A DNA stretch of 64,000 nt, taken from assembly GCF_023221595.1 (NCBI RefSeq), contig NZ_CP096563.1, positions 3,082,501-3,146,500 on the forward strand, read 5' to 3'. Source of the stretch: Rhodococcus qingshengii JCM 15477. GTDB taxonomy: Bacteria > Actinomycetota > Actinomycetes > Mycobacteriales > Mycobacteriaceae. Position 1 is the stretch's first letter, and each line of letters starts with the position of its first letter. The notes below the pieces were generated by a model. The model was not told the DNA's origin, searched no databases, and saw only the letters and a program-made list of their open reading frames with translations. The position numbers and the translations under genes are program-made. Shown here piece after piece: positions 22,501-34,563 of this stretch.

Positions 22501-24834
22501 CGGATCGAGCACATGCTCACCGACAGTGGAGCGGTACTCGGTATCACCAGGGGCGAGTATGCGGCCGACCTTCCTGGCGTCACATCGTGGATCGAGTTGG
22601 ATGCGATCGAATTCACCACCGAAATCGAGGCAGTCCATTCCGAGACACTGCCGGACGCGCCACTCGAGTTCGACAACCCGGCCTACTTGATCTACACCTC
22701 GGGCTCGACAGGAAAACCCAAGGGCGTGTTGGTCACTCACGCGGGACTGGCAGCGTTTGCCGACGAACAGCGGGAGCGTTTCGGCGTCACCGCGCACTCT
22801 CGCGCTCTGAGCTTCGCCTCGACGAGCTTCGACGCGTCGGTTCTCGAGCTCCTTCTGGCTTTCGGCGCCGGCGCAACGATGGTGATAGCGCCTCCGACAG
22901 TTCTCGGCGGTGTCGAATTGCACGAACTGCTCGACGAGCAGACGATCACCCATGCTTTCGTGACTCCAGCCGCCTTGGCGACTGTCGATCCCGCCGGGCT
23001 CGACCATCTCGAAGCCGTCGTCGTCGGCGGCGACGCCTGTTCCGCCGACCTCGTATCTCGGTGGGCACCGGGGCGCCGAATGTTCAACGCGTACGGCCCG
23101 ACCGAGGCCACCGTCGCCGTCACCATCAGTGATTCGCTGGTCGCGGGGGAGCCTGTGACGATCGGCGGCCCGATCCGCGGCGTGGACGCGATGATTCTCG
23201 ATTCCCGACTGCACTCGGTTCCCGGCCAGGTCGTCGGTGAGCTCTACGTCAGCGGCGACGGTCTCGCCCGCGGGTACCTCGGCAACCCCGCACTCACAGC
23301 CGGGCGCTTCGTCGCCGACCCGCATGGACCCGAAGGCGCTCGGATGTACCGCACCGGGGATCTTGTGCGCGAAGATCGCTCAGGGGCACTGATCTACCTC
23401 GGACGCGCAGACCACCAGGTCAAGATCCGAGGGTTCCGAATCGAACTCGGAGAAATCGACGCGGTGCTGGCAGCGGAAGCGTCCGTGCATTCGGCTGTCA
23501 GCGTCGTCGTCGGGGAGGGCGTCGACGCTCGGATCGTCGCGTACGTCGTCCCGGCACATGCGGAATTCGACGCCGCCGCGCTGCGCCGTCACGCAGGTAT
23601 ATCGCTGCCTGCGCACATGATCCCGTCCGCTGTTGTCGTGATCGGCGCAGTCCCGACCACACCGGCGGGCAAGCTCGATCGCAGCGCTCTGCCTGCTCCC
23701 AACTGGGAGTCGCCGAGTGGACGCAGTCCGGAAGGCAGCGACGAGATCGCGATCTGCGCTGCTTTCGCGGAGGTACTCGATCTGGCCGACGTAGACACGT
23801 ACGCCGATTCGAGTTTCTTCGAACTCGGCGGCAACTCACTCATGGCAACGCGTTTGGTCGCTGCCATCAAAGAACGCACCAGCATGACCGTCCCCGTCGC
23901 GTGGATATTCTCCGACCCGACTCCGGAGGCATTGGCGCGCAGACTCTTCGAACTCGAGGCAACAGTTGTGACAAGTGACGCGGATACCTCCGCACTTGCG
24001 GTAGTCCTGCCACTACGTCCGGAAGGCCGCGCCGAGCCACTGTTCTGCATCCATCCGGCCATTGGATTGGCCTGGTGCTACGGAGCGCTCGATCGCTACG
24101 TCGACTCCAGCCGGCCGCTCTACGGCCTGCAGTCGCCGGTCCTGACGGACTCCGAATTTCGGGCGGAGCTGATCGAGGACTTCGCGGCGCGGTACGTCGA
24201 GGAAATTCGCGGAGTTCAGCCGCACGGTCCGTATCACCTGCTGGGGTGGTCGATCGGCGGATTGATCGCTCACGCGGCGGCGGTGCAGTTGCAAGCCGCG
24301 GGTGAGAGCGTCGCCGACCTGATTCTGCTCGACAGCTTCGTTCTCGAAGACCCGACGATGGCGGGCGCGCAGCCTTCTCTCGCCGAACTGATCGGCGGGT
24401 TGGGGATCTCGGTCTCGGACACCGGCGTGCGTGATCTGACACCCGAGGACGCCGAAGCGCTCTTGCGCGAAGCCATCGGCGATCACCCCTTGGTCTCGAG
24501 CGATCGGATCGAGCGACTGTTCGAGGAATACTCCGCAGGCGCCGAACTGGCTCACCGATACCGCCCGGGCAAGTTCGTGGGCGATCTGCTGTTCTTCTCG
24601 GCACACGCCGACACCTTCGACCCGCTGCGAACCGCGTCGGCGTGGCGACCGTTCGTCTCCGGGGTGATCATCGACCGTCCGGTGCCCACGTCACACGCCG
24701 AAATGTTCACCGAGGCAGGTCTGGAGGCGATCGGACCCGTGATCAACCTTGCGGTCGGAACGGGTCGTCACGCGGCTCCGGACGTCGACGCAGAGTTGGA
24801 CGCTCTGATCGAGATCCAAGACGTGCGCGGCTGA
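10549..24834 (+). CDS. Four-module non-ribosomal peptide synthetase with terminal thioesterase
   Basis: Assembles a peptide on carrier domains and releases it by thioesterase. Order in 4761 residues: C1 (about 20-450, HHVALDG 150-156), an extra C-terminal half of a C domain (about 457-730), A1 (731-1240), T1 (S1280); C2 (1337, HHMVADG), A2 (1804), T2 (S2342); C3 (2400, HHIAFDG), A3 (2859), T3 (S3387); C4 (3444, HHIAADG), A4 (3898), T4 (S4430); TE (4487-4761, GWSIGG S4568, D4595, H4716). Specificity codes by alignment to GrsA: A1 DFWNIGMVHK, the known threonine code; A2 DGLFVGGVMK; A3 DALFVGGVMK; A4 DALFVGAVAK, which I cannot assign and which are probably hydrophobic. There is no epimerase or methyltransferase domain. 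C1 and TE most resemble EntF. No MbtH, ligase, phosphopantetheinyl transferase or siderophore gene is nearby. GTG 10549 has an AGAGGGAGA site. Confidence 0.95.
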   Translation: MDGSPDRGIVSAARPDDELTFPLSAAQLSLLVAQQLRPEIPVSIAQYVDVDGPLDIELLTAASKQTGREIGSGYLRLVEVDGVARQWLDLDMDDSLDVVDLRAESDPESAAQEWMRREHTAAIDPFTDRLVRLAVLVLRDDHYYWYSRIHHVALDGFGAMSMMNRTAEIYTAVVRDLPVPPAVTAPLQSLVKAEADYLGSTRWERDRDYWNTKMADKPGGTSLASSTAPSQAWSRLRSATVPTELRSSLERLAAAHDVTTSSVVIGALAAYLARATGTRDVVLSLPVSGRTTKAARRSGGMMSNVVPIRASVDPHFAVGDLLHEVKIELTGALRHQKYRHEDLRRDLNAGDHSIADGRGFHGPLINLMLFHSGITLGDAHGELNVISTGPIEDLSVNVYQTSAAEEIQIDFAANPDLYTNEDISRHHRRFLEFLDLFCAAESGTRLMDIDPDAAGKWIAEVQHARNVEYWSATLSNPAEELGLPVVAGSGRTSTPLEIEAGLCRSLETMATTMNTSLFVLFQSAMAGLLRRVGSADEVSIGVSVRGYGASNPDDFVSMFANQLVLRSTVSNTMTLTDLVGAVDTVAIEALEHADILLSSVTAALGDGRWVETGPLFRAMVCFEEPLDAHPRFPGLMVGAPIGSDLATVPELFVSLAIPTGEHADFDQPISGVLDWLGTKEQAEDLADRYLRILTAMVGTPHSALGSVDLLRPEARQALVPPVLPITPVRTLSEILSDRIRATPEAIAVVAGSERVSYRELDRRSNQLARKLVDHGVRSESLVGIMLPKSVDMIVAAVAVVKAGGGYLPLDRAHPAERLAYVVEDAQPVCVISDSTFPNSAFPNSDVVVVGVESDEYSGESLETDERPRGHGADNLAYVIYTSGSTGRPKGVSVTHATVVRLFENTHVEFGFDGNDVWTMFHSFAFDFSVWELWGALLHGGTLVLVDHEVSRDPDAFRALVAAEGVTVLNQTPSAFYQYIEADLRADSETRLRYVIFGGEALDLRRLGRWYDNHPGYESHTESAPALVNMYGITETTVHVTHLELDRASASALTGSRIGDAIDGLRVYLLDEHLSPVPVGIAGEIYVAGGQLARGYLGRPDLTAGRFVADPFNAGGRRLYRSGDRARWIAPGQLEYLGRGDAQVKIRGFRIELGEIDSVILSAPGIDDAVTVVAPTPAGGALVTYVTASDVVDADALRAHAAEALPTYMVPDAFMVLDSIPLTTNGKLDRRALPSPILASTKVFRPPTTPTEGKVAAVLADILSSGPLGLDDNFFHLGGNSLVATTAVARLTEATGVKMPLRALFDHPTVSGIAATIERAAQTPDADGIQVVARPAVLPLAPAQQRLWFLNRVAPESGAYNIPLAVSLRGAVDPDALSAAIVDVVTRHESLRTVFPQVGDNATQKVLGLGEGIAGLESIDVERGSLERVIFEFSSAGFDLVRERPVRYLLITVAAEKEGDEEEAVLVVVLHHMVADGWSLAPLAADLTGAYAARVGGNSPQWAPLPVQYADYTLWHREHLGDTASTESLAHSQITFWKRQLAGAPEQLHLPTDRPRALDPTMRGAGVDIRIGASTHQKLVVLAADHDATPFIALHACFALLLARYSGTDDIVIGTPVAGRGDRSLDLLVGMFVNTLALRTVVDRDVTFAAHLSQVRAVDVDAFDNADVPFDVVVDALELDRSPAHHPVFQAAITSRIATTHTAELAGVSMTARAVETGLTKFDLELTVTERHESGTAAGIDATFTYSTDLFDNATVESLARNFVTLVESAVSEPTAPVGDLRVLGSRESATILPRRGVASVGESTLAQILGDTARTYPDAIALEDSERSLSYGELERRSNRIARYLMDLGVGPETPVALAVARSVDSVLAVWSVTKAGGVFVPVDPRYPADRVAHMLEDSGVRIGIRSAEVAAGPAVGGNVAVWIDLGDADTVAECAAYSDAAIDDADRTASITAASAAYVIYTSGSTGVPKGTVVTHAGLANLAREQQDRYRITAGSRTLHFASPSFDGAVLELLLAGSTGATMVIAPPDIYGGEALSEFLRSREVTHAFITPAALATVDPAGVTSLECVVVGGDVCTPELVSSWGNGRRLHNGYGPTETTVMVAISDPLSPGEPITIGGPIRGIDAVVLDSRLQPVPIGGVGELYIGGPGLARGYHLRPALTSDRFVAHPYSTPGARMYRTGDLVRWTKDLTLRYVGRSDHQLKIRGFRIELGEIDAALMDSPLVQFATTIPVESAAGTSLASYVLLSGDADIESLFVGLADTLPRYMIPSSITPIDAIPLTPVGKLDRRALPTPIPREILGTGREPEAGLERTVADVFASLLDVPEVRAGDSFFDLGGNSLVATQVSARLSAATGLTVDVRSIFEAPTVEALAARLAASAEESDDRPALSAGARPDRLPLSAAQQRLWFVNRFDPQSAVYNIPFAIRITGDIHGDALEEALADVIARHEVLRTIYVDSADGPSQVIRALSDVQFSVERYCGSEGVDAATTEFAARGFDLGSDLPIRAMLVREDAGAHVLVVVIHHIAFDGWSLTPFATDFVAAYSARVVGDAPVFTPLDVQYADYAVWQQDSLGQVGDQESLVARELTFWTTAMAGAPDEVLLPVDRPRGSVSTTAVGSVPIVIDAATGERLAAVARRSGSTQFMVVHAILAVVLARLGATDDVVVGTPVAGRGRPELDSLIGMFVNSVPLRTPVDHRASFTSLLEVVRERDLAAFAHPELPFEVLVDALDLDRSTTRHPLFQVMLSYHQNVVSPQVTVHDAHLEAQALEPSVAKFDLEFTLLAGDSEKTEITGSLRFAEALFDIATAETIAARVQSVARAVAADPDAAIDDLDFLSTLERASLMPVRGPAWTSSRTLAEILTRTATRSGDSVALRSGDTTVLYRDLFARASALARRLTTEGIGAEDIVAIAIPRSIDSIVALWGVSLTGAAFVPVDPRYPADRILHMLTDSGATRGVTTEAVIESLPRPVPWMTMDDIHGDGVGQPVPAAPIRIDNLAYIIYTSGSTGKPKGVSITHRGLSALAAEQTARYGISAQSRTLHFSSPSFDASILELLLAVGEGATMVIASPDVYGGQDLAELVTDHQVTHAFITPAALASVDPTGLDVLQSIVVGGEACPPELVRKWAPGRRLFNGYGPTETTVMVSISDALSVGETVTIGGPVRGVSAVILDGSAQPVPVGVTGELYIAGLGLARGYLDKPALTATRFVAAPFGPAGTRMYRTGDLVRWTPLGTIEYVGRSDHQVKVRGFRIELGEIDSVLSTYPGVEFAVTVGVDAASGETMLASYVVLGADAVEMDELLSHARRSLPAFMVPSAITPIDHVPLTPVGKLDRSALPAPTLRSSERSVEPLTTATELQVAGVVAELLGIEQISASDSFFELGGNSLLATRLAQRLGESLGRQVPVRMLFEHPGIRELATILDTSAGAKALPPITAVDRPERIPLSYAQARIWFLNQMDPGSPAYNVPAAISLDGALDVPALEAAVLDVIERHEILRTVFPDSDSGPHQVIQDAFTSLEYGTADTREPKELAREFASRGFDITTQAPVRALLLESTPQHHTLVIVIHHIAADGWSIAPLMKDVLTAYVARSSGHAPEFTALEVHYADFAIWQREALGAVNESASVLGAQASYWRETLRGAPELIDLPSDRARPLTQSLSGAHTAVSLPAHTRIAVEAVAGANAATPFMVLHAAYAVLLSRLSRSTDIVIGSPVAGRGHRVLDDLVGMFVGTVGLRTTVDPGSTFVDVLRTVRSVDLDAFAHADIPFEQVVDVVAPTRSTDRHPVFQTMISFHGAHPTTWDLPGLAVRAHEITPDIAKYDLQFTVVEQTAEEGGGYEASLTYAKDLFDTDTAESFAVMLETIVETLTAQPSAVVGDVDLAGRRLRALPGRPAGDALTLPELLLRGAADPHAPAIVDVATSVTLTYGELDRRSDAMAFALIARGIAPEMMVALALPRSADYVIALWAVAKAGGVFLPVDPAYPAERIEHMLTDSGAVLGITRGEYAADLPGVTSWIELDAIEFTTEIEAVHSETLPDAPLEFDNPAYLIYTSGSTGKPKGVLVTHAGLAAFADEQRERFGVTAHSRALSFASTSFDASVLELLLAFGAGATMVIAPPTVLGGVELHELLDEQTITHAFVTPAALATVDPAGLDHLEAVVVGGDACSADLVSRWAPGRRMFNAYGPTEATVAVTISDSLVAGEPVTIGGPIRGVDAMILDSRLHSVPGQVVGELYVSGDGLARGYLGNPALTAGRFVADPHGPEGARMYRTGDLVREDRSGALIYLGRADHQVKIRGFRIELGEIDAVLAAEASVHSAVSVVVGEGVDARIVAYVVPAHAEFDAAALRRHAGISLPAHMIPSAVVVIGAVPTTPAGKLDRSALPAPNWESPSGRSPEGSDEIAICAAFAEVLDLADVDTYADSSFFELGGNSLMATRLVAAIKERTSMTVPVAWIFSDPTPEALARRLFELEATVVTSDADTSALAVVLPLRPEGRAEPLFCIHPAIGLAWCYGALDRYVDSSRPLYGLQSPVLTDSEFRAELIEDFAARYVEEIRGVQPHGPYHLLGWSIGGLIAHAAAVQLQAAGESVADLILLDSFVLEDPTMAGAQPSLAELIGGLGISVSDTGVRDLTPEDAEALLREAIGDHPLVSSDRIERLFEEYSAGAELAHRYRPGKFVGDLLFFSAHADTFDPLRTASAWRPFVSGVIIDRPVPTSHAEMFTEAGLEAIGPVINLAVGTGRHAAPDVDAELDALIEIQDVRG
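11917..12738 (+). other. Supernumerary half condensation domain inside NRPS module 1
   Basis: Residues about 457-730 repeat the C-terminal lobe of a condensation domain. They start with a linker like the one before 'YW' in the other C domains (VEYWSATLSNP), continue with VSIGVSVRG (counterpart of IVIGTPVAGRG) and FVSMFANQLVLRS (counterpart of LVGMFVNTLALRT), and end with the helix before the A domain. The N-terminal lobe and its HHxxxDG are absent. It follows a complete C1, so module 1 reads C, half-C, A, T. Confidence 0.75.
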
Positions 24835-24835
24835 C

Positions 24836-25684
24836 TCAGGCTCGTTTCTTCCTCGGTGTAGTCGACTTCGACGAGCCGGCCTTGGAGGCGTTCGACTTCG
24901 CTTCGTCCACACTGCGCTGCAGTGCGGCAACCAGGTCCACCACCTCTGCGTCGGTGCCCTCTTGGTCGACCTCGGCGGCCGGGATGACCTTCTTGCCGCC
25001 GTTCTCGATCATCTCGTCGAGCAACTGCCTCAGTTGGAGCTGATAGTCGTCGGTGAACTCGGTCGGATCGAAATCGCCCGCCATGCTCTCGACGAGCGTC
25101 TGCGCCATCTTCAGTTCCTTCGCCTTCGGCTTCTCCACGTCGTCGAGGGAAGGGAACTCTGCTGCACGAACTTCGTCGGGCCACAGCAAGGTCTGGATCA
25201 CCAGAACACCATCGCGAGCGCGCATCGCGGCCAGGCGCGTCTTCTGTCGCAGCGTGAAATGCACCAGTGCCGTTCGATCACTCTCGGTGAGCACAGTCGA
25301 AAGCAGGACGTACGCCTTCGGCGTCGCCGAATCGGGCTCGAGGAAGTAACTCTTCTCGAACAAGATCGGATCGATCTGATCGTTCGGCACGAATTCCAGC
25401 ACCGGAATCTCGTGCTTCTCCGCAGCCGGGAGTTTGTTGAAGTCCTCGTCGTTCAAGATGACGCGCGATCCGTCTTCCGAGTCGTACGCCTTGTCGATGT
25501 CCGCGAACTGAACCGTGTTTCCGCACTCGGAACACACACGGTTGTACTTGATACGGCCACCGTCTTTTGCATGGACCTGGTGAAATCGGATGTCGTGGTC
25601 CTCGGTCGCCGAGTACACCTTGACCGGGACGTTGACCAGACCGAAGGCTATCGAGCCTTTCCAAATCGAGCGCATGCCTCCCAT
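24836..25684 (-). CDS. ku: Ku, non-homologous end-joining DNA-end-binding protein
   Basis: Forms a ring-shaped homodimer that threads onto double-strand DNA ends and recruits ligase D. The Ku core is clear from the N-terminus (MRSIWKGSIAFGLVNVPVKVYSA, then HDIRFHQVH) through YFLEPDS and FTLRQKTRLAAM to DEMIENGG. The last 40 residues are lysine/serine-rich, as in mycobacterial Ku tails. It has 282 residues from ATG 25684; an ATG three codons in (25675) is equally possible and matches the usual family start. It is convergent with the NRPS gene, with a single base between the two stop codons. No ligD lies in the window. Confidence 0.95.
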   Translation of the reverse strand: MGGMRSIWKGSIAFGLVNVPVKVYSATEDHDIRFHQVHAKDGGRIKYNRVCSECGNTVQFADIDKAYDSEDGSRVILNDEDFNKLPAAEKHEIPVLEFVPNDQIDPILFEKSYFLEPDSATPKAYVLLSTVLTESDRTALVHFTLRQKTRLAAMRARDGVLVIQTLLWPDEVRAAEFPSLDDVEKPKAKELKMAQTLVESMAGDFDPTEFTDDYQLQLRQLLDEMIENGGKKVIPAAEVDQEGTDAEVVDLVAALQRSVDEAKSNASKAGSSKSTTPRKKRA

Positions 25685-25824
25685 GATGGTCGCCGCCGGC
25701 CGTTTGCGCGAGGCAAACGATCACGGTTGATCCCGAACCGTTGCGTGCGGATGGGTCGGTTCGGGGCGTATCGAGCGGGTATCCGCTTCGAGAACCCGAC
25801 TCGCACACTTGGGGGGACGCTCCG

Positions 25825-26796
25825 ATGAGAATCCGAACCTACCGTCGACGCGTCACCGCGGCGCTGGCGATTTCACTGGTTCCACTGCTGTTTGCGCCTT
25901 GGCCCGCGAACGCAGATCCGGCACGCACCGTAACCATCAGCGTCCACTCCGATGCGATGGGCCGCGACATTCCACTCGAGGTGATCCTCCCCGCCGACAC
26001 GAGCGCCCCACGGCCCACGTTGTATCTGCTCAACGGCGCCGGTGGTGGCGAGGACAGTGCAACGTGGGAAGGACGGACCGATGTCCTGGACTTCTTCGCC
26101 GACAAGAACGTCAACGTCGTGACGCCGCTGGAAGGAGCGTTCAGCTACTACACCGACTGGCAGAAAGACGATCCCGTACTCGGGCGCAACAAGTGGCAGA
26201 CGTTCCTCACTCGCGAACTGCCGCCCGTCATCGATGCGCAGTTCGGTACCAACGGGGTCAACGCCATCGCGGCGATTTCGATGACGGCGACGTCGGTACT
26301 CAATCTCGCGATCTCGGCACCAGGGCTCTATCGGAGTGTCGGGGCCTACAGCGGGTGCGCGGAGACTTCCACCCAGCCGGGTCAGGACTATGTGCGGTTG
26401 GTGGTCGGCGCGCGGGGTGGCGCTGATCCGACAAACATGTGGGGACCGTTCGACGGTCCGGGGTGGCGCGAGAACGATCCGGTCGTGAACGCGGAGAAGT
26501 TGCGGGGGACCGCACTGTACGTTTCCACCGGATCCGGGCTGCCAGGTCCGCACGACAACCTTCAGGCACCCGATGTGAACGGAAATCCCGGAGCCCTCCT
26601 TAATCAGATCGTCGTCGGCGGCATCATCGAATCCGCGGTCAACGGGTGCACGCACGGCTTGGCGGACCGACTGAACGCACTGGGCATCCCCGCGACCTTC
26701 GACTTCAAGCCGACCGGAACCCACTCGTGGGGCTACTGGCAGGACGACCTACACAATTCCTGGCCGATGATCGCCGGCTCGATGGGAGCGCAGTAG
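25825..26796 (+). CDS. Secreted mycolyltransferase (Ag85/Cmt family)
   Basis: Transfers mycolic acids between trehalose mycolates and arabinogalactan in the outer envelope. It has 323 residues: an arginine-rich N-terminus (RTYRRR), a hydrophobic stretch and a signal-peptidase site near PANA|DP at residue 30. The esterase fold carries the nucleophile serine in IAAISMTATSV, a glutamate in GGIIESAVNGC that aligns with the catalytic acid of corynebacterial homologs, and histidine in GTHSWGYW. The cysteine of GCAETS could pair with that in NGCTHG. ATG 25825 has a GGGGGGAC site nine bases upstream. Rhodococci carry many paralogs, so which one this is cannot be told. Confidence 0.9.
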   Translation: MRIRTYRRRVTAALAISLVPLLFAPWPANADPARTVTISVHSDAMGRDIPLEVILPADTSAPRPTLYLLNGAGGGEDSATWEGRTDVLDFFADKNVNVVTPLEGAFSYYTDWQKDDPVLGRNKWQTFLTRELPPVIDAQFGTNGVNAIAAISMTATSVLNLAISAPGLYRSVGAYSGCAETSTQPGQDYVRLVVGARGGADPTNMWGPFDGPGWRENDPVVNAEKLRGTALYVSTGSGLPGPHDNLQAPDVNGNPGALLNQIVVGGIIESAVNGCTHGLADRLNALGIPATFDFKPTGTHSWGYWQDDLHNSWPMIAGSMGAQ

Positions 26797-26810
26797 TCGG
26801 TCCGGAGTGC

Positions 26811-27941
<1,131 letters not shown>

Positions 27942-27951
27942 GACCGGCGCA

Positions 27952-28737
27952 CTACATCGATCCCGTTGCGAGCAGACCGCCGTCGACCCGGACCGTTTCG
28001 CCCGTGATCCACGCCGCCGCGTCGGAGACGAGGAAGCCGACCAAGCCGGCAACGTCCTCGGGGGTGCCGAGCCGCTTCATCGGGTAGCCCGCCGACGCCT
28101 TGTCCTCGCCGGCAGCGACCAGGGCTGCCGCGAACTGCGTCTTGACGATCCCGGGAGCTACGGCGTTGACACGAATCCTCGGTCCCAGTTGCCAGGCCAG
28201 TTCTTCCGTCAGGCGGATGAGCGCAGCCTTCGACGCACCGTACGCCGCGATGACGCCCGTCGACCGGATCCCGGCCACACTTGCCAGGTTCACGACGGCT
28301 CCACCGTGTTCGCCCATCCATGCCCGATGTGCTTGCTGGACGTAACCGAGGGCGGCAACCACATTCACGTCGAAGATCTTGCGCACGGCGTCGAGGTCCG
28401 CTTCCATGAGCGAACCGAAGACGGGGTTGATTCCGGTGTTGTTGACCAGAATGTCGAGTGAACCGAATTCGGACACGGCGCGGTCGACGGCACCGGAGCG
28501 GGCTTCGGCATCGGCTGCGTTGCCCGCGAATGCGACGACCTTTCCGCCGTGCCCCAGAGCGGACAGCTCGGATGCGGCGGCCTCGAGAGGCTCCGGCTTG
28601 CGGGCTGTGATCAAGACGTCGGCACCGCGAGCGAGGAGTTCGGCGGCGACAGCTTTGCCGATTCCGCGACTTGCGCCGGTGACGATGGCGGCACGGCCTT
28701 CGAGGTCGCGAGGACGAGTGCTGTTTTCGCTAGTCAT
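27952..28737 (-). CDS. Short-chain dehydrogenase/reductase (SDR)
   Basis: NAD(P)-dependent oxidoreductase of the classical SDR family, 261 residues. The cofactor motif TGASRGIG is near residue 20, NNTG near 95, and the active site has serine in NLASVAGIRS and YGASK; the C-terminus has the usual VNAVAPGIVKT and ITGETVRVDGG. A basic residue after the glycine motif region (TARKPE) suggests NADP. Its substrate is unknown. Position directly upstream of the lycopene cyclase may be coincidental or may indicate a carotenoid or lipid step. Confidence 0.88.
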   Translation of the reverse strand: MTSENSTRPRDLEGRAAIVTGASRGIGKAVAAELLARGADVLITARKPEPLEAAASELSALGHGGKVVAFAGNAADAEARSGAVDRAVSEFGSLDILVNNTGINPVFGSLMEADLDAVRKIFDVNVVAALGYVQQAHRAWMGEHGGAVVNLASVAGIRSTGVIAAYGASKAALIRLTEELAWQLGPRIRVNAVAPGIVKTQFAAALVAAGEDKASAGYPMKRLGTPEDVAGLVGFLVSDAAAWITGETVRVDGGLLATGSM

Positions 28738-28866
28738 GTCCCGAACGTTAGCGGACTCACACGCTGCTGGTCGGAACGACCGTCAGGTCACGGTAAAATC
28801 GATAGTTCTTGTGTCTGTAGTCAGGCATTGTTTACCCGTATTCGTCGTTTTTCCTGAGGAGTTTGC

Positions 28867-30498
<1,632 letters not shown>

Positions 30499-30499
30499 C

Positions 30500-30549
30500 C
30501 CCCTGTGCGCCTTTTTGGTAGTGGGAACTACCAAAAAGGCGCACAGGGG
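30500..30549. terminator. Bidirectional hairpin between abcF and acnR
   Basis: A perfect 23-base inverted repeat (30500-30522 and 30527-30549) with a GGGA loop and an A5/T5 run within the stem. It sits between two convergent genes, and the A/T runs allow it to work in either direction. A second small palindrome, AGGGGC-GAA-GCCCCT (30545-30559), overlaps its end and touches the acnR stop. Confidence 0.85.
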
Positions 30550-30558
30550 CGAAGCCCC

Positions 30559-31131
30559 TCAATCTCTCCGCCGCACCGATTCCTCGACCAGATCGAGAAC
30601 CGCTGACAGGTTGTCGACGCCGTGGCCGGAGGCGATTCTCGCGACCAGGCCGTCCATCACCAGATCCAGATACCCGATCAGAATTTCGGTGGGGACGTCG
30701 TCACGGAGTCTGCCTGCCGATTTCTGTCTGGCGAGACGCGCACTGGTCGCTTCGGTCAGTTCTACGGAGCGCTGCGACCACTTCTCGCGGAAATCGGCGT
30801 CGTTGCGCAGTCGACGCGCTATCTCCAGTCGCGTTCCCAGCCAATCGAATTGATCGGGCTGCGCGAGCATGTCCCGCATGACCTGGACGAGTCCCTCTTC
30901 GGCGACGACATCTGCCATCCGGCTCGCATCCTCGCTTGCGAGAGCGAGGAACAGGCCGTCCTTGTCCTTGAAGTGATGGAAGATCGCTCCGCGGGACAAA
31001 CCGGTGACTTCTTCGAGACGGCGAACTGTGGCGCCGTCGTAGCCGTATTCCGCAAAGCAGCGGCGGGCGCCGTCAAGGATCTGACTGCGCCGTGCCGCGA
31101 GATGGTCTTCACTGACCTTGGGCACGGGCAT
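30559..31131 (-). CDS. acnR: AcnR, TetR-family repressor of aconitase
   Basis: TetR regulator, 190 residues. The HTH is at about 17-60 (QILDGARRCFAEYGYDGATVRRLEEVTGLSRGAIFHHF), followed by a ligand domain that closely resembles corynebacterial AcnR (LEIARRLRNDADFREKW, then VLDLVEESVRRRD), which represses acn. It is transcribed downstream of acn, as in Corynebacterium and Mycobacterium (Rv1474c-Rv1475c). ATG 31131 is almost touching an AAAGGAGG sequence, so GTG 31125 two codons later, at normal spacing, may be the real start. The candidate operator lies upstream of acn. Confidence 0.92.
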   Translation of the reverse strand: MPVPKVSEDHLAARRSQILDGARRCFAEYGYDGATVRRLEEVTGLSRGAIFHHFKDKDGLFLALASEDASRMADVVAEEGLVQVMRDMLAQPDQFDWLGTRLEIARRLRNDADFREKWSQRSVELTEATSARLARQKSAGRLRDDVPTEILIGYLDLVMDGLVARIASGHGVDNLSAVLDLVEESVRRRD

Positions 31132-31150
31132 CCCTCCTTTGTCGGGTTGC

Positions 31151-31304
31151 CTGTGAACACTTTCGGCCGTAGGCGCTGAATGTCGACTCAGTGCACAAAG
31201 CGCTCACGACCACCGATGAAACCTGGTTCGCCTTCCGGCGAAAGTGGTCGTGAGCGCTTTGTGACCCGTCAGGGGCCGAAAGTGCTCACAGGCACGTAGT
31301 GCCT
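31151..31304. repeat. Nested palindromes filling the acn-acnR gap
   Basis: Three concentric inverted repeats: 31151-31168 with 31274-31291 (17 of 18 paired), 31194-31213 with 31244-31263 (20 of 20, CACAAAGCGCTCACGACCAC), and TTCGCC-TTCC-GGCGAA (31227-31242). A separate AGGCAC-GTA-GTGCCT lies at 31290-31304, next to the acn stop. RNA made through acn would fold into a long two-step stem ahead of acnR. It could be a processing or attenuation element, or a dispersed palindromic repeat. Confidence 0.8.
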
Positions 31305-31305
31305 A

Positions 31306-34563
<3,258 letters not shown>

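Noticed and set aside
25825..26796. Loss of the catalytic glutamate in the mycolyltransferase
   Set aside because: A first alignment to Ag85B placed Asn at that position, but the corynebacterial-type motif GGIIESAVNGC supplies the glutamate, so the triad looks complete.
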